Assembly (NCBI RefSeq): GCF_037023735.1
Contig: NZ_CP146069.1
Coordinates: forward strand, 2,087,501 to 2,151,500
Reading direction: 5' to 3'
DNA: 64,000 bases
Source of the DNA: Roseovarius sp. S88
Lineage (GTDB): Bacteria; Pseudomonadota; Alphaproteobacteria; Rhodobacterales; Rhodobacteraceae
The notes beneath the pieces are model-generated. The model was not told where the DNA came from and did not search any database. It saw only the letters and a list, made by a program, of their open reading frames with translations. The translations under genes were made by a program, and so were the position numbers. Shown piece by piece: positions 8,919-17,310 of the stretch. Position 1 is the first letter of the stretch. Each line of letters opens with the position of its first letter.

Positions 8919-10025
8919 ATGAGTTCATCCACGGACCCTTCCAAAGCGCAGAACGCACGCGTTCTCATTTCGGTTGACGCCATGGGCGGGGATCTTGGAC
9001 CGGCGGCTGTTGTCGCCGGTATTTCTTATTCTGCCAAAATAAATCCTGACATCGGCTTTATTCTGCACGGTGATGCGGATCAGCTCAAACCCTTGGTGGC
9101 CAAACGCAAGACGCTGACAGGCCGGTGCGAGATTCGCGACGCCAAAGACGTCATCCAGATGGAAGACAAGCCGAGCCAGGCCATTCGGAATGGCAAAAAC
9201 AGCTCAATGTGGTCAGCGATTGAGTGTGTGCGCAACGGTGAGGCCTCCGTTTGTGTCTCATGCGGGAACACCGGAGCGCTTTTGCTGATGTCCGTGGTGC
9301 GGCTGCGAAAACTTCCGGGCATCTATCGCCCTGCTATTGCTGTGCTTTGGCCCTCTGCCAACCCGCAAGGGTTCAACATCATGCTCGACGGTGGCGCAGA
9401 TATTCGCGCCGATGCCAAGGACCTGATGCAATACGCGCTGATGGGCACGTCCTATGCCCGAAACGGGTTTGGGTTGGATAAACCTCGCGTTGGCCTGCTC
9501 AATGTTGGGACTGAAGAGCACAAGGGCCGCGCCGAATTGAAAGAAGCGCATGACCTAATCGCCAGCAATGCCAGAATCGGGGATTTCGAGTTTATCGGTT
9601 TTGTTGAAGGGCGTGATTTACCGGGCACTGTGTGCGACGTGATAGTCACAGACGGGTTTACTGGCAACGTGGCGCTCAAGACCGGCGAAGGCACGGCCAA
9701 GATGATCAGTGAGCTATTGCGCGACGCATTCGCCTACACGCCGCTGTCGCGGTTGGCTTCGCTTCTGGCACTGACTTCGTTGAGACGTCTGCGCAAACGG
9801 ATTGATCCGCGCCGGGCCAATGGCGGGGTTTTTCTTGGTCTGAACGGAACGGTGGTCAAATCGCATGGCGCAGCGGATGCAACGGGTGTCTCCGCCGCCG
9901 TCAAGCTGGCCTTTGATCTCGCACAGAAGGGATTCAGCGAAAAACTGGCCGCACGGGTTGCATCCGCCTCGCTGACTGAACAGGATGGCACAACCGACGA
10001 CTCAGACAACGGTGACCCTGAATGA
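8919..10025 (+). CDS. plsX: Phosphate acyltransferase PlsX
   Basis: A 368-residue peripheral membrane enzyme that makes acyl-phosphate from acyl-ACP, the donor for PlsY in phosphatidic acid synthesis. The N-terminal SVDAMGGDLGP block, the MLDGGAD segment and VCDVIVTDGFTGNVALKT near the C-terminal third are PlsX hallmarks. Length is normal. The gene follows rpmF by 21 bases and overlaps fabH through an ATGA junction, indicating translational coupling. Confidence 0.96.
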   Translation: MSSSTDPSKAQNARVLISVDAMGGDLGPAAVVAGISYSAKINPDIGFILHGDADQLKPLVAKRKTLTGRCEIRDAKDVIQMEDKPSQAIRNGKNSSMWSAIECVRNGEASVCVSCGNTGALLLMSVVRLRKLPGIYRPAIAVLWPSANPQGFNIMLDGGADIRADAKDLMQYALMGTSYARNGFGLDKPRVGLLNVGTEEHKGRAELKEAHDLIASNARIGDFEFIGFVEGRDLPGTVCDVIVTDGFTGNVALKTGEGTAKMISELLRDAFAYTPLSRLASLLALTSLRRLRKRIDPRRANGGVFLGLNGTVVKSHGAADATGVSAAVKLAFDLAQKGFSEKLAARVASASLTEQDGTTDDSDNGDPE

Positions 10026-10996
10026 CATTGCGCGCCGTTGTAAAAGGTGTTGGGCACTACCTGCCCGAACGAATTGTTGAAAATTCCGAATTTGAAAAGA
10101 CCCTGGACACGAGCGATGAGTGGATTCGCACGCGCTCAGGCATAGAGCGGCGTCACATCGCCGCCGAGGGGCAGACCACCTCTGACCTCGCCATGCGTGC
10201 GGCGCGAAAGGCGCTTGAGGATGCCGGTTTAACAGCCGACGACATCGACGGTCTTCTTGTCGCGACTTCCACGCCGGACCTGACCTTCCCATCTGTTGCG
10301 ACCATGGTTCAGAACGAACTGGGTATGACCCGTGGCTTTGGATTTGACGTTCAGGCGGTCTGTGCCGGGTTTATTTATGCTCTGGCCAATGCGAACGCCC
10401 TGATCGTATCAGGACAGGCAAAGACACTTCTGGTGATTGGCGCTGAAACCTTCAGCCGGATCATGGATTGGACGGACAGGTCTACCTGTGTTCTCTTTGG
10501 TGATGGCGCGGGAGCGCTTGTTCTGAGCGCCGAAGAAGGCAACGGCTCAACCGATGATCGGGGTATTCTGGCCTGTGATCTGAATTCCGATGGTCGCTAT
10601 CGCGAGATGCTTTATGTGGATGGCGGCGTGTCGTCGACAGGAACCTCTGGCAAACTTCGCATGCAGGGCAACCCGCTATTCCGGCAAGCTGTGGAGAAAC
10701 TCACATGGACAGCTGAGGCCGCACTGGCCAAGGCCGGACTTGACGATAGTGATCTCGACTGGATTGTCCCGCATCAAGCCAATATCCGCATCATTCAGGG
10801 CACCGCCAAAAAGATGGGTATCCCTATGGAACGCGTGATTGTCACGGTCCAGGATCACGGCAATACGTCTGCCGCATCGATTCCCCTGGCCATGGCAGTG
10901 GGCGTGGCCGAGGGCAAGATCAAGCAGGGTGACCTTCTGGTTTCCGAGGCAATCGGTGGTGGATTGGCGTGGGGTTCGGTGGTCCTGCGTTGGTAA
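10022..10996 (+). CDS. fabH: Beta-ketoacyl-ACP synthase III
   Basis: A 324-residue condensing enzyme that starts fatty-acid synthesis by joining acetyl-CoA with malonyl-ACP. The catalytic cysteine is in QAVCAGFIYA (Cys114). The histidine is in IVPHQANIRI and the asparagine in DHGNTSAASIP, completing the Cys-His-Asn triad. The C-terminal EAIGGGLAWGSVVLRW is typical. Its start overlaps the plsX stop. It is followed by a separate promoter region and ihfA. Confidence 0.97.
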   Translation: MTLRAVVKGVGHYLPERIVENSEFEKTLDTSDEWIRTRSGIERRHIAAEGQTTSDLAMRAARKALEDAGLTADDIDGLLVATSTPDLTFPSVATMVQNELGMTRGFGFDVQAVCAGFIYALANANALIVSGQAKTLLVIGAETFSRIMDWTDRSTCVLFGDGAGALVLSAEEGNGSTDDRGILACDLNSDGRYREMLYVDGGVSSTGTSGKLRMQGNPLFRQAVEKLTWTAEAALAKAGLDDSDLDWIVPHQANIRIIQGTAKKMGIPMERVIVTVQDHGNTSAASIPLAMAVGVAEGKIKQGDLLVSEAIGGGLAWGSVVLRW

Positions 10997-11051
10997 TTCG
11001 CGAAATCTGGGCGCAAAACCCGCTTAAACTCAATCTGCCAAGTCATTGACA

Positions 11052-11081
11052 TTGACTCGGAAAATCCCTTCCCCCTAAAGT
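11052..11081 (+). promoter_or_regulatory. Likely sigma-70 promoter for ihfA
   Basis: A TTGACT -35 element (11052-11057) is followed after 18 bases by TAAAGT (11076-11081), about 25 bases before the ihfA ATG. A second overlapping -35-like TTGACA lies at 11046-11051. A GAGGGG ribosome-binding site is at 11097-11102. The assignment rests on consensus match and position only. Confidence 0.5.
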
Positions 11082-11106
11082 CGCGGGATAAAACAGAGGG
11101 GATGTG

Positions 11107-11410
11107 ATGGGCGATAAGACTTTGACACGCATGGATCTGAGTGAAGCTGTATTTCGTGAGGTGGGCTTGTCCCGGAACAGAATCCGCAGATCTCGTTGAA
11201 AGCGTACTGAACCATATGTCCGACGCATTGGTGCGCGGAGAACAGGTTAAAATCTCGTCATTTGGAACATTTTCGGTGCGCGATAAAACCGCACGGATCG
11301 GGCGCAACCCGAAAACCGGCGAGGAAGTTCCAATCAACCCGCGGCGCGTGCTGACGTTCCGGCCGTCGCATCTGATGAAAGACCGGGTCGCGGCAGGCAA
11401 CAAAAGCTAG
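11107..11410 (+). pseudogene. ihfA: Integration host factor alpha, frameshifted by one extra base (possibly a sequencing error)
   Basis: IHF-alpha pairs with IHF-beta to bend DNA at specific sites. Reading from the ATG at 11107 gives [20 protein letters not shown] and then LSRN, the exact start of alphaproteobacterial IhfA. The frame then stops early after one extra A near 11177-11179. Removing one base continues as [17 protein letters not shown], then the KISSFGTF and [12 protein letters not shown] blocks (with the conserved intercalating proline region) and RPSHLMKDR to the stop at 11410. The corrected product of 100 residues is family length. Both halves are fully conserved, so a read error is more likely than loss of function. 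Confidence 0.9.
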
Positions 11411-11422
11411 GGCAAAACGCTT

Positions 11423-12223
11423 ATGGCAAAATCCGCCGATGCGTTCCGAACCATCAGCGAGGTGGCTGAGTGGTTGGAAACCCCGGCCCACGTGCTGCGG
11501 TTTTGGGAAAGCAAGTTCAGCCAGGTAAAACCCGTCAAGCGCGCGGGTGGACGTCGGTATTACAGACCAGCGGACATGAAGCTTTTAGGTGGCATCAAAA
11601 AGCTTTTGCATGACGACGGGATGACCATCAAAGGCGTGCAGAAACTCCTGCGTGAAGAAGGAGTTGCACATGTATCTGCGTTGTCGATGCCTTTGGGAGA
11701 TGCGGCTGACGATGTGGTTGTCGACACATCTGCTGTAGAGAGCAAGCCAGCACCAGAACCTGAAAAAGCACCGGAATCTCCAAAGCCCGAGGAGCCAGTT
11801 GAGAGCATCGTTTCCGAACCACAAACGCCCCTGACTTTCACGCGCCATACCGCGCCAGAGCCAGAAGCGGAGAAGACACTGGAAATCCCCGCTGCCGAAG
11901 ACACGCCCGAAACCGTTCCAGAGCTTCCAAGCTTTACGTATCTGCGCGGCAAGGATACGCCGCCCAAATCGACAGATGATGGGTCGCCCGGCCCGGATCC
12001 TGTACCAAGCGCCGAACCCGCAGCCCCTGAAACAGAAACTGAGCCAGAGCCAGAAAAACCGCGCCCCGCTATGGTAGATGTGCCAGACGATTTCGAAGAC
12101 ACCGTTGAGGCGGAACCTGGCCTTTTGACACGTCTCTCCACCTTGCGCCGCCCCATTTCCAGCACGACCGCAGAGCAACTCAAACCGCTCTTGGCCAAGC
12201 TGCGGGATCGCGCATCGAGCTAG
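11423..12223 (+). CDS. MerR-family transcriptional regulator with long acidic/proline-rich tail
   Basis: A 266-residue protein. Residues 8-80 form a MerR winged-helix DNA-binding domain: [33 protein letters not shown] and the [17 protein letters not shown] segment. The rest (from about 95) is a low-complexity stretch rich in Pro, Glu, Ala and Thr, with a conserved ending [18 protein letters not shown]. No effector-binding cysteines of metal-sensing MerR proteins are present. It follows ihfA by 12 bases, an arrangement widely conserved in this group, so it is probably co-transcribed. Targets are unknown. Confidence 0.85.
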   Translation: MAKSADAFRTISEVAEWLETPAHVLRFWESKFSQVKPVKRAGGRRYYRPADMKLLGGIKKLLHDDGMTIKGVQKLLREEGVAHVSALSMPLGDAADDVVVDTSAVESKPAPEPEKAPESPKPEEPVESIVSEPQTPLTFTRHTAPEPEAEKTLEIPAAEDTPETVPELPSFTYLRGKDTPPKSTDDGSPGPDPVPSAEPAAPETETEPEPEKPRPAMVDVPDDFEDTVEAEPGLLTRLSTLRRPISSTTAEQLKPLLAKLRDRASS

Positions 12224-12284
12224 GTGCAAAATTGGGAATTCCCTCTTGTGATCGGCGTGAAAACGGGTATGTAACCCCAATCGT

Positions 12285-12361
12285 CGGGCTATGGCGCAGC
12301 CTGGTAGCGCGTCCGTCTGGGGGACGGAAGGTCGCAGGTTCGAGTCCTGCTAGCCCGACCA
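12285..12361 (+). tRNA. tRNA-Pro (anticodon GGG)
   Basis: A 7-bp acceptor stem (CGGGCTA with TAGCCCG), a D-stem GCGC/GCGC, an anticodon stem TCCGT/ACGGA around the loop CTGGGGG (anticodon GGG, decoding CCC/CCU), and a T-arm GCAGG-TTCGAGT-CCTGC all fold correctly. The discriminator A is followed by an encoded CCA. It lies about 60 bases after the MerR gene and is followed by a terminator. Confidence 0.97.
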
Positions 12362-12372
12362 TTCTCAAATCG

Positions 12373-12400
12373 CCCGCCCAAGCCACGGGGCGGGTTTTTT
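12373..12400 (+). terminator. Rho-independent terminator after tRNA-Pro
   Basis: CCCGCCC (12373-12379) and GGGCGGG (12388-12394) form a GC-only stem with an eight-base loop, directly followed by six T (12395-12400). It ends the tRNA transcript just before dcd. Confidence 0.9.
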
Positions 12401-12418
12401 CATGAGAGGCAAGCGGCG

Positions 12419-13495
12419 ATGAAAACCGGGGTTTTGTCAGACCGTCAGATCAAAGAGATGATCACGTCCGGTGCGATCTCTGCCGCCGCCCCTATTTTGA
12501 ACGACCAAATTCAGCCTGCCTCGCTTGATTTGAGATTGGGGGACACCGCATTTCGCGTGAGAGCTTCGTTCCTTCCCGGCAAAGAGTCATCGGTGCAGGA
12601 AAGACTTAACAGTCTGACAATGCATAAAATTCCGCTGACCGGTGGTGCCGTTCTGGAAAAAGGCTGCGTTTATGTCGTGCCACTGATGGAGCAGCTGACC
12701 CTGCCCCAAGGCATGACCGCCGCCGCAAGCGCCAAAAGCTCGATTGGCCGGATCGACCTGATGACACGCATCATCACCGATCAAGGGATAGAGTTTGACC
12801 GTGTGCAGGACGGCTATGATGGTCCACTCTTTGCGGAACTTTGTCCACAGAGCTTTTCAGTCGTCGTGCAACCCGGCCAACTGCTCACGCAGATCATTTT
12901 CCGCCAGGGCAAGACCATGCTGAGCGATGATGAATTGCGGGCCGTCCATCTGGATACCCCGATTGTTTCAGGCGATCCGGTTATTTCGGACGGTCTCGGC
13001 TTTTCCGTCGATCTGCAGCCCAGCGAAGGCAATCTTGTTGGCTATCGCGCCAAGCGGCACACTGGCGTGCTCGATCTTGCAAAACTGGGTCATTATAACC
13101 CTGCTGAGTATTGGGAAGAGGTGCGCACGGAGGATGGACATATCATTCTCGACCCCGGCGCATTCTACATTCTTGTCAGCCGAGAGGCGATTGCCATCCC
13201 GCCAAACTATGCTGCCGAAATGGCGCCTTATCTGGCCATGGTTGGCGAGTTTCGCGTGCATTATGCAGGGTTCTTTGACCCCGGTTTCGGCTATGACGCA
13301 GCAGGCGGAGCAGGCTCACGCGGAGTGCTTGAAGTGCGCTGTCACGAAGCGCCCTTTGTTTTGGAGCATGGCCAGGTCGTTGGCCGGCTGGTTTATGAAC
13401 GTATGTCTGAAACCCCGGAACAGCTTTATGGCGCTGGTATTTCATCGAATTACCAGGGTCAGGGTCTTAAACTGTCAAAACATTTTAAGTCTTAG
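12419..13495 (+). CDS. dcd: dCTP deaminase, long form
   Basis: A 358-residue enzyme of the dCTP deaminase/dUTPase fold, which produces dUTP for thymidylate synthesis. The N-terminal half has LNDQIQPASLDLRLGDTAFRV and the core AASAKSSIGRIDLMTRI, the serine/arginine block of the active site. The protein is about twice the length of the enterobacterial enzyme (about 190 residues): the second half (from about 200) repeats the fold with VEFRVHYAGFFDPGFG-like residues and HEAPFVLEHGQVVGRLVYE. This duplicated form is known in alphaproteobacteria. The ATG at 12419 follows the tRNA terminator closely. Its stop overlaps that of the convergent small gene. Confidence 0.9.
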   Translation: MKTGVLSDRQIKEMITSGAISAAAPILNDQIQPASLDLRLGDTAFRVRASFLPGKESSVQERLNSLTMHKIPLTGGAVLEKGCVYVVPLMEQLTLPQGMTAAASAKSSIGRIDLMTRIITDQGIEFDRVQDGYDGPLFAELCPQSFSVVVQPGQLLTQIIFRQGKTMLSDDELRAVHLDTPIVSGDPVISDGLGFSVDLQPSEGNLVGYRAKRHTGVLDLAKLGHYNPAEYWEEVRTEDGHIILDPGAFYILVSREAIAIPPNYAAEMAPYLAMVGEFRVHYAGFFDPGFGYDAAGGAGSRGVLEVRCHEAPFVLEHGQVVGRLVYERMSETPEQLYGAGISSNYQGQGLKLSKHFKS

Positions 13496-13701
13496 AAACG
13501 TCCCATGCGGCGCGTCACACGCATCGCCTGTTTGGTGCGTTTCGTGGTCTCAGCGGTGTCCATAGGTTGCCCTGTCTCAGCAGGCGCCTTGCCCTTGTTC
13601 ATACGCTTTCCGACCGCATCCATACCGGCGTTCATGCCAGATCGGAGCACGCGGCGCATGACCATGCGGACAACCATATTGATGATCTGATTGGCGTTCA
13701 T
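13492..13701 (-). CDS. Small basic uncharacterised protein
   Basis: A 69-residue protein beginning MNANQIINMVVRMVMRRVLR. The N-terminal third is an amphipathic Met/Arg-rich helix, the middle is polar, and the end is basic (RVTRRMGRF). A GAGGAGG ribosome-binding site precedes the ATG at 13701, which makes this start better than the in-frame one at 13749. Its stop codon overlaps the dcd stop on the opposite strand. I do not recognise a function; it resembles short conserved proteins of this bacterial group. Confidence 0.6.
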   Translation of the reverse strand: MNANQIINMVVRMVMRRVLRSGMNAGMDAVGKRMNKGKAPAETGQPMDTAETTKRTKQAMRVTRRMGRF

Positions 13702-13798
13702 TGCGCCCTCCTCATCTGCCTCATGGGTCTGTATATAACATGTAATCATGCAATTTTCAGGGCGAAGACAAGAAATTCACACCTGCGGCGCGTCTGCG

Positions 13799-14461
13799 TC
13801 AGTCCTCAAAAAGCTCGCTTTGGCCTTCTTCAACTGCTTCTTCTATATCTACGTCACCCTCACCCACCTGCGGCATTTGATCAGGCGGCAAACGGTTTTC
13901 CAATAGCCCCGCGGCGCGCAGCTCTTTCAGACCCGGCAGGTCACGGGCACTTTCCAATCCGAAATGATCAAGAAATGTAGGCGTAACAACGAAAGTCACC
14001 GGGCGGCCCGGGGTCATCTTGCGACGGCCAAAGCGGATCCATTCCATCTCAAGCAGCTGATCCACAGTGCCGCGGCTAATACTGACGCCGCGGATTTCTT
14101 CAATCTCGGCGCGTGTCACCGGCTGATGATAGGCGATGATGGCCAATGTCTCGATCGCCGCGCGGCTGAGCTTACGGGTTTCCGTGGTTTCCTTTTGCAT
14201 CAGGAAGGCAAGGTCCGAAGCGGTGCGCAGGGCCCACGCATCCCCGACCTTAACCAGATGCACGCCGCGTCCCTCATATCGTTTACGAAGATGAACAAGC
14301 GCCTCAGCGGCATCGCAGCCATGCGGCATGCGTGATTCCAGCTCACGAACAGTGACCGGTTCAGCAGAAGCAAACAAAATAGCTTCGCACATACGTTCCT
14401 GCTCGGCCATTGGCGGGGCTTCGAACAGGCTTTCTTCTTGATCTTCAATCTCTTCTGCCAT
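13799..14461 (-). CDS. scpB: Segregation and condensation protein B
   Basis: ScpB is the winged-helix (kite) subunit of the SMC-ScpAB condensin that compacts and segregates the chromosome. The segments ILFASAEPVTVRELESRMP, TRKLSRAAIETLAIIAYHQP and RAEIEEIRGVSISRGTVDQL are diagnostic. The ATG at 14461 gives MAEEIEDQEESLFE and 220 residues; an upstream in-frame start at 14647 would run through scpA-coding sequence in another frame and is rejected. It follows scpA by four bases, so the pair is co-translated. Confidence 0.95.
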   Translation of the reverse strand: MAEEIEDQEESLFEAPPMAEQERMCEAILFASAEPVTVRELESRMPHGCDAAEALVHLRKRYEGRGVHLVKVGDAWALRTASDLAFLMQKETTETRKLSRAAIETLAIIAYHQPVTRAEIEEIRGVSISRGTVDQLLEMEWIRFGRRKMTPGRPVTFVVTPTFLDHFGLESARDLPGLKELRAAGLLENRLPPDQMPQVGEGDVDIEEAVEEGQSELFED

Positions 14462-14465
14462 GCCC

Positions 14466-15254
14466 TTAATCCCTTCGCCGCAGCTCAAGCGGCGCGTACA
14501 CTTCGGCCTGCCGCAACTCGACCTTGCCCTCTTTAGCAAGCTCAAGCGCCGCCGCAAAGGTCGAGGCGGTGGCAGAGCGACGGCGTGTCGGGTCGGTGAC
14601 AAACCCGTCGGGCAGATAGCTGGCGATGTCGGTCCATGTCCCGGCAAACCCGATCAAACCCCGCATTCGGTCAAGCGCCTGTTCCAAAGTGAACACCGCA
14701 TCTCGGTCAAAGGCGTAGGGGCGAAATTCATCCTTGGTACGGATGCGCGCATAGCCCTGCATCAGATCCAGCAGCGTCGCGGTATACTGCACCTTGCGCA
14801 CCCGCGTGACCGTTTCTGGAATGCCTCGCGCGAAAAATTCGCGACCCAGCCGGTCGCGCGCCATGAGCTTGGCGGCGGCATCGCGCATCGCTTGCAGACG
14901 TTCCAGTTGAAACGCCAGATGCGCTGCAAGCTCTTCGCCCGAAGGCCCCTCTTCGGTCGGGTCGGGCGGGAGGAGAAGCCGGGACTTCAGGAACGCCAGC
15001 CACGCCGCCATAACAAGGTAGTCCGCCGCAAGCTCCAGCCGCAGAGCCTTGGCACGCTCGACAAAGGCCAGGTACTGCTGCGCCAGTTCCAGGATCGAGA
15101 TTTTGCGCAGATCGACCTTTTGCGTGCGTCCCAACGTCAGCAACAGGTCCAGCGGGCCTTCAAACCCGTCCACATCGACAATCAGCGCCTCGGCGACCAT
15201 ACGGTCGGCGACACTCTCTGGCCGTCCAAAATCGTCAAAATCGTCGTCTGACAT
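14466..15254 (-). CDS. scpA: Segregation and condensation protein A
   Basis: The kleisin subunit that bridges SMC heads in the bacterial condensin complex. The N-terminal FEGPLDLLLTLGRTQKVDLR and the following ISILELAQQYLAFVE match the family, as does the MAAWLAFLKSRLLLPP helix. The C-terminal winged-helix part contains TFAAALELAKEGKVELRQ. At 262 residues it is family length. The gene lies between nagZ (8 bases upstream) and scpB. Confidence 0.95.
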   Translation of the reverse strand: MSDDDFDDFGRPESVADRMVAEALIVDVDGFEGPLDLLLTLGRTQKVDLRKISILELAQQYLAFVERAKALRLELAADYLVMAAWLAFLKSRLLLPPDPTEEGPSGEELAAHLAFQLERLQAMRDAAAKLMARDRLGREFFARGIPETVTRVRKVQYTATLLDLMQGYARIRTKDEFRPYAFDRDAVFTLEQALDRMRGLIGFAGTWTDIASYLPDGFVTDPTRRRSATASTFAAALELAKEGKVELRQAEVYAPLELRRRD

Positions 15255-15262
15255 CTGTACCC

Positions 15263-16279
15263 TTAGCCTTTCAGCAGTTGGGCCAGCTTTGCCTCCAGCG
15301 CGGGAATGTCAACCTCATTAGGGGGCTGACGCGCCGCCAATGCACGTTCTGCGCGGTCCAGTGCCGTACCGCTTAACGTGGCGGACGCATCCGCCACCTG
15401 GCGCGCCTCGCCAATGTCACCGTTGCAATGCAATACCACATCACACCCTGCCGCAATGGCCTGCGCACTGAGGTCATGGATGTTTCCGCTAAGCGCCTTC
15501 ATGGAGATGTCATCCGTCATGATCAATCCGTCAAAGCCGATACGCTCTCGGATCAGGCGCATAACCGGCGATGAAAGTGTTGCGGCCGCCGCGTCACATG
15601 CCGAATAGACCAGATGCGCCGTCATGCCCATGGGCAGCGTATTCAACGCGCGAAACGGGGCGAAATCAGTCTCATCCAATTCGTCCAAAGCCGCATCGAC
15701 TTGCGGCAGATCGAAATGGCTATCGACCGTCGCGCGACCGTGACCGGGCATGTGTTTGACAACTGGCAATACGCCTCCGTCCAGCAAACCCTGCGCCACC
15801 GCATGGCCAACAGCCGCAACCGTATGCGGATTTTCCCCGTAACATCTGCTCTTTAGGAAGGGATGCGTGTCAGGCTCCGCAACATCCACAAGCGGCGCGC
15901 AATTGGCATCGATACCGAGATCATAAAGCTCATGCGCGATGATGCGATAGCGCGCATACATCGCCTCTTCGGCCCTTTCGCCTGCCAGCTGCACCTGCTC
16001 CATCGGAGGGAGCCAGTCGCGCCAGGTTGGGCCGGTCAGTCGTTGAACCCGCCCACCTTCCTGATCAATAAGGATCGGGGCGTTGTGACCCGCCGCGTCT
16101 CTGAGATCAGAACAGAGCGCGCGCAGTTGATCGGGCGTTTCGACATTTCGCGCAAATAGGATGTATCCAAAAGGACGCGTCTTGCGAAAGAACGCGCGTT
16201 CTTCCTCAGTGAGTTCAGTTGCGCCGACCCCTAGGATGCACGCGCCAAGTGCGTTCAACGCGTCACCACGGGGATACAT
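15263..16279 (-). CDS. nagZ: Beta-N-acetylhexosaminidase NagZ
   Basis: A glycoside hydrolase family 3 enzyme that removes N-acetylglucosamine from anhydro-muropeptides in cytoplasmic peptidoglycan recycling. Diagnostic are PILIDQEGGRVQRLTGPTW, the catalytic loop VVKHMPGHGRATVDSHFDLP with the His/Asp dyad, and IMTDDISMKAL with the nucleophile aspartate. Length 338 residues. The ATG at 16279 overlaps the upstream SPOR gene by 25 bases; a TTG at 16258 overlapping that gene's TGA is an equally plausible start. It is co-transcribed with argS, the SPOR gene and scpAB. Confidence 0.94.
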   Translation of the reverse strand: MYPRGDALNALGACILGVGATELTEEERAFFRKTRPFGYILFARNVETPDQLRALCSDLRDAAGHNAPILIDQEGGRVQRLTGPTWRDWLPPMEQVQLAGERAEEAMYARYRIIAHELYDLGIDANCAPLVDVAEPDTHPFLKSRCYGENPHTVAAVGHAVAQGLLDGGVLPVVKHMPGHGRATVDSHFDLPQVDAALDELDETDFAPFRALNTLPMGMTAHLVYSACDAAAATLSSPVMRLIRERIGFDGLIMTDDISMKALSGNIHDLSAQAIAAGCDVVLHCNGDIGEARQVADASATLSGTALDRAERALAARQPPNEVDIPALEAKLAQLLKG

Positions 16280-17232
16280 TCGGCGTTTTCCGCCACCAAA
16301 GCCGAACAGAACCGGCGCGCATCATTCAAGTCTGCAAATCCCATGGCGCGCAGGCGGTAAAAGGTGCGCCCCCCGCTTTGGGCACGCTGGATAACCTGTT
16401 GTTTATCGCCTAGATATTCTGAGAACTGACCCGAGAGCCGCGTCCATTCCTGTGCCGCCACCTCAGCGCTTTCATAAGCGCCCAACTGTGCCAAACGCGT
16501 GCCCGCTGGAATGGCAGAGACCTCCACCAAAGCCGATGTCGAATTTGCTGAGGCCGTAGCAACGCTCGCCGCAACGGCTTCGGCGACCGAGTCGGTCGAC
16601 GCGGCAACGCGTGTCGGGCGCAGTTGCGGACGCAAGGAACGGCCCAGCCCTTCGGTAACAGGTGTTTCTTCTGCCACGTCCTCTGTGGTGATCACTGTTT
16701 CGGTTTGAGGCAGCGCTTCAACCTCTGGGGCCGGTTGCAATTCGCCCAGAGGCTCGACACCTTGCGCCAAACGGTCGACCACCTCCAACGCAGCCACTTC
16801 GGTCTCGGCTTCGGTTTGCGTCACCGGCTCCGATACGTTGGCCTCCTGAGCTGCAGCGGCTTGCTTGGCCACTTCATTGGCAACAGTGGCCACCTGAGGC
16901 GTGTCCTCAAGGCTGAGTTCCAGTGGTTCAGGTGCCAAAACAAGCCGGTCTGCCGGATCCGCCGCTGTTCCAACGGCGGCAACGTCGTTAACGGCCAAAC
17001 CCTGATGCTGGAATTCTGTGCCACCGGGATCTTGTGGCTGGACCCGCAACGGCCCTTCGGCGGCCTTGATCACCGGAACGCCACTGACGTCACGAATGAG
17101 AAGCTTGTAGCCCCAAACACCAATGCCCACCACCAGCGCCAGCGATATCGCGGCCCCGGCAAAGTTCGCAATCGTTTGTAAATTTAATTGCCGCTCAGAC
17201 ACAGCCCCCGGCTGCACTGTCATCTGTGCCAT
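16255..17232 (-). CDS. SPOR-domain envelope protein
   Basis: A 325-residue bitopic membrane protein. One transmembrane segment (about residues 27-47) is followed by a long Ala/Glu/Val-rich periplasmic linker. The final 80 residues are a SPOR domain (AGTRLAQLGAYESAEVAAQE, VQRAQSGGRTFYRLRAMGF), which binds glycan strands stripped of stem peptides at the division septum. The gene sits between argS and nagZ, the usual place in Rhodobacteraceae, and overlaps nagZ. A role in cell division or septal wall remodelling follows from the domain. Confidence 0.88.
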   Translation of the reverse strand: MAQMTVQPGAVSERQLNLQTIANFAGAAISLALVVGIGVWGYKLLIRDVSGVPVIKAAEGPLRVQPQDPGGTEFQHQGLAVNDVAAVGTAADPADRLVLAPEPLELSLEDTPQVATVANEVAKQAAAAQEANVSEPVTQTEAETEVAALEVVDRLAQGVEPLGELQPAPEVEALPQTETVITTEDVAEETPVTEGLGRSLRPQLRPTRVAASTDSVAEAVAASVATASANSTSALVEVSAIPAGTRLAQLGAYESAEVAAQEWTRLSGQFSEYLGDKQQVIQRAQSGGRTFYRLRAMGFADLNDARRFCSALVAENAECIPVVTR

Positions 17233-17310
17233 GTTTCGCCTCTTTGTCTCTCCGGCGAATACATGCCCGCCGGTTGTTCACTGCTCTCCCCGGCGATATT
17301 TTTGATGATG

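Noticed and set aside
11560-12280. Two long minus-strand frames opposite the MerR gene (Ser/Gly-rich and Phe/Cys/Trp-rich)
   Set aside because: Composition follows from the Pro/Glu/Ala-rich coding strand; no ribosome-binding site or conserved motif.
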